A DNA stretch of 64,000 nt. Source: Sisyra terminalis (lineage: Eukaryota > Arthropoda > Insecta > Neuroptera > Sisyridae). A program made the position numbers and the translations under genes. This document shows, one piece after another, positions 63,780-64,000 of the stretch. Location: the NCBI GenBank assembly GCA_958496175.1, contig OY292275.1, forward strand, positions 40,501,701 to 40,565,700. The letters run 5' to 3'. How positions within the stretch are numbered: position 1 is the stretch's first letter; every line of letters starts with the position of its first letter. Under the pieces are notes generated by a model. That model had not been told where the DNA came from, ran no database searches, and was given only the letters and a program-made list of their open reading frames with translations.

Positions 63780-64000
63780 AAAAATAAAGATATCACTGTG
63801 AAACTAAAATATATCTTTGGGAACAAGAAAATATTTTTTGTTAGAATGATTCTGCTGTATGGCTGCAAAACCTGGATCTTAGAGTTTTACAAAAAGGAAA
63901 AATGAAAATATCTTAGAAAAAAATGCATCCTGATGACTTTGAAAATGAGGAGGAAAGTATAGCTAGTTGAAAGTTTGCTGAGGTATGATTAATTTCTCAC
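63780..64000 (+). pseudogene. LINE remnant: C-terminal end, continuing off the right edge
   Basis: The frame reads KIFFVRMILLYGCKTWILEF, like the LLYGCETWTL motif that follows the RT domain in non-LTR elements. KYLRKKCILMTLKMRRKV follows. It is probably the same element as the RT remnant at 62430-62700, split by the MITE insertions. Confidence 0.55.

Larger units (their letters stand above)
48294..64000. other. Region upstream of the first miple-like exon found
   Basis: AT-rich DNA that should contain, or lead to, the missing signal-peptide exon. It holds a TIR element (51490-52632), a G-rich inverted repeat cluster (54370-54805), an AAGTAACTT-rich repeat patch (58938-59460), a GC-richer regulatory-looking block (61300-61800) and a LINE with nested MITEs (62430-64000). 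No recognisable conserved protein other than element remnants was read on either strand. Confidence 0.5.

Noticed and set aside
1..64000. CRISPR arrays, operons, prokaryotic defence or phage genes
   Set aside because: No regularly spaced repeats with unique spacers and no bacterial-type gene packing; splice sites and element types are eukaryotic.

Overview
The window looks like insect nuclear DNA. It is very AT-rich, its genes are split by short introns (55-145 bp) as well as very long ones, and it is full of remnants of insect-type mobile elements (mariner, LINE remnants, MITEs, a tRNA-derived SINE, LTRs). The protein sequences resemble insect orthologues. A beetle or another holometabolous insect is my guess, but nothing here proves the order.

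Three protein-coding genes are supported, all on the minus strand. (1) Kinesin heavy chain (Khc), 34-15339, is cut by the left edge. Five coding exons give residues 1-333, nearly the whole motor domain. Exon 1 (15178-15339) lies 14.1 kb from exon 2 and shows up only when the minus strand is read by eye. (2) A complete four-repeat annexin, closest to insect annexin B10, lies at 18825-20219. It has six coding exons and 319 aa, and its first coding exon is 12 nt with a TATA box upstream. (3) A midkine/pleiotrophin-type gene (miple-like) has three coding exons with matching phase-1 junctions at 48156-48293, 30981-31148 and 26664-26686. They are separated by 17.0 kb and 4.3 kb introns. Its signal-peptide exon and start were not found.

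The rest is intronic or intergenic DNA with many repeats. Within Khc intron 1 there is a tRNA-derived SINE at 3.5 kb and a foldback element at 10.1-10.5 kb. Upstream of the annexin there is a small MITE and then two diverged LTR-like units carrying heat-shock-element-like motifs, a TATA box and a polyadenylation signal (21.1-22.2 kb). A mariner with a large internal deletion lies at 27.66-28.57 kb in the last miple-like intron, which also holds an RNase H remnant of a LINE at 29.6 kb. The 17-kb miple-like intron holds a 929-bp TA-flanked MITE with many copies of a transposase-site-like motif (32.0-32.9 kb), LINE C-terminal remnants (35, 38 and 43 kb), a small hAT-like MITE (35.7 kb), a second SINE (45.6 kb) and a long (TA)n tract (46.4 kb). 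From 48 to 64 kb there is a TIR element (51.5-52.6 kb), a G-rich inverted repeat cluster (54.4-54.8 kb), a possible enhancer or 5' exon region (61.3-61.8 kb) and a LINE into which a hAT-like MITE and a short relative of the 51.5-kb element are nested (62.4-64 kb).

The three genes have unrelated jobs: microtubule transport, Ca2+-dependent membrane binding and a secreted heparin-binding factor. Nothing suggests that they work together. No tRNA gene, rRNA, CRISPR array, prokaryotic operon or new defence-type system was found. The more unusual items are the heat-shock-motif LTR pair and several element families present as full/short or paired copies.
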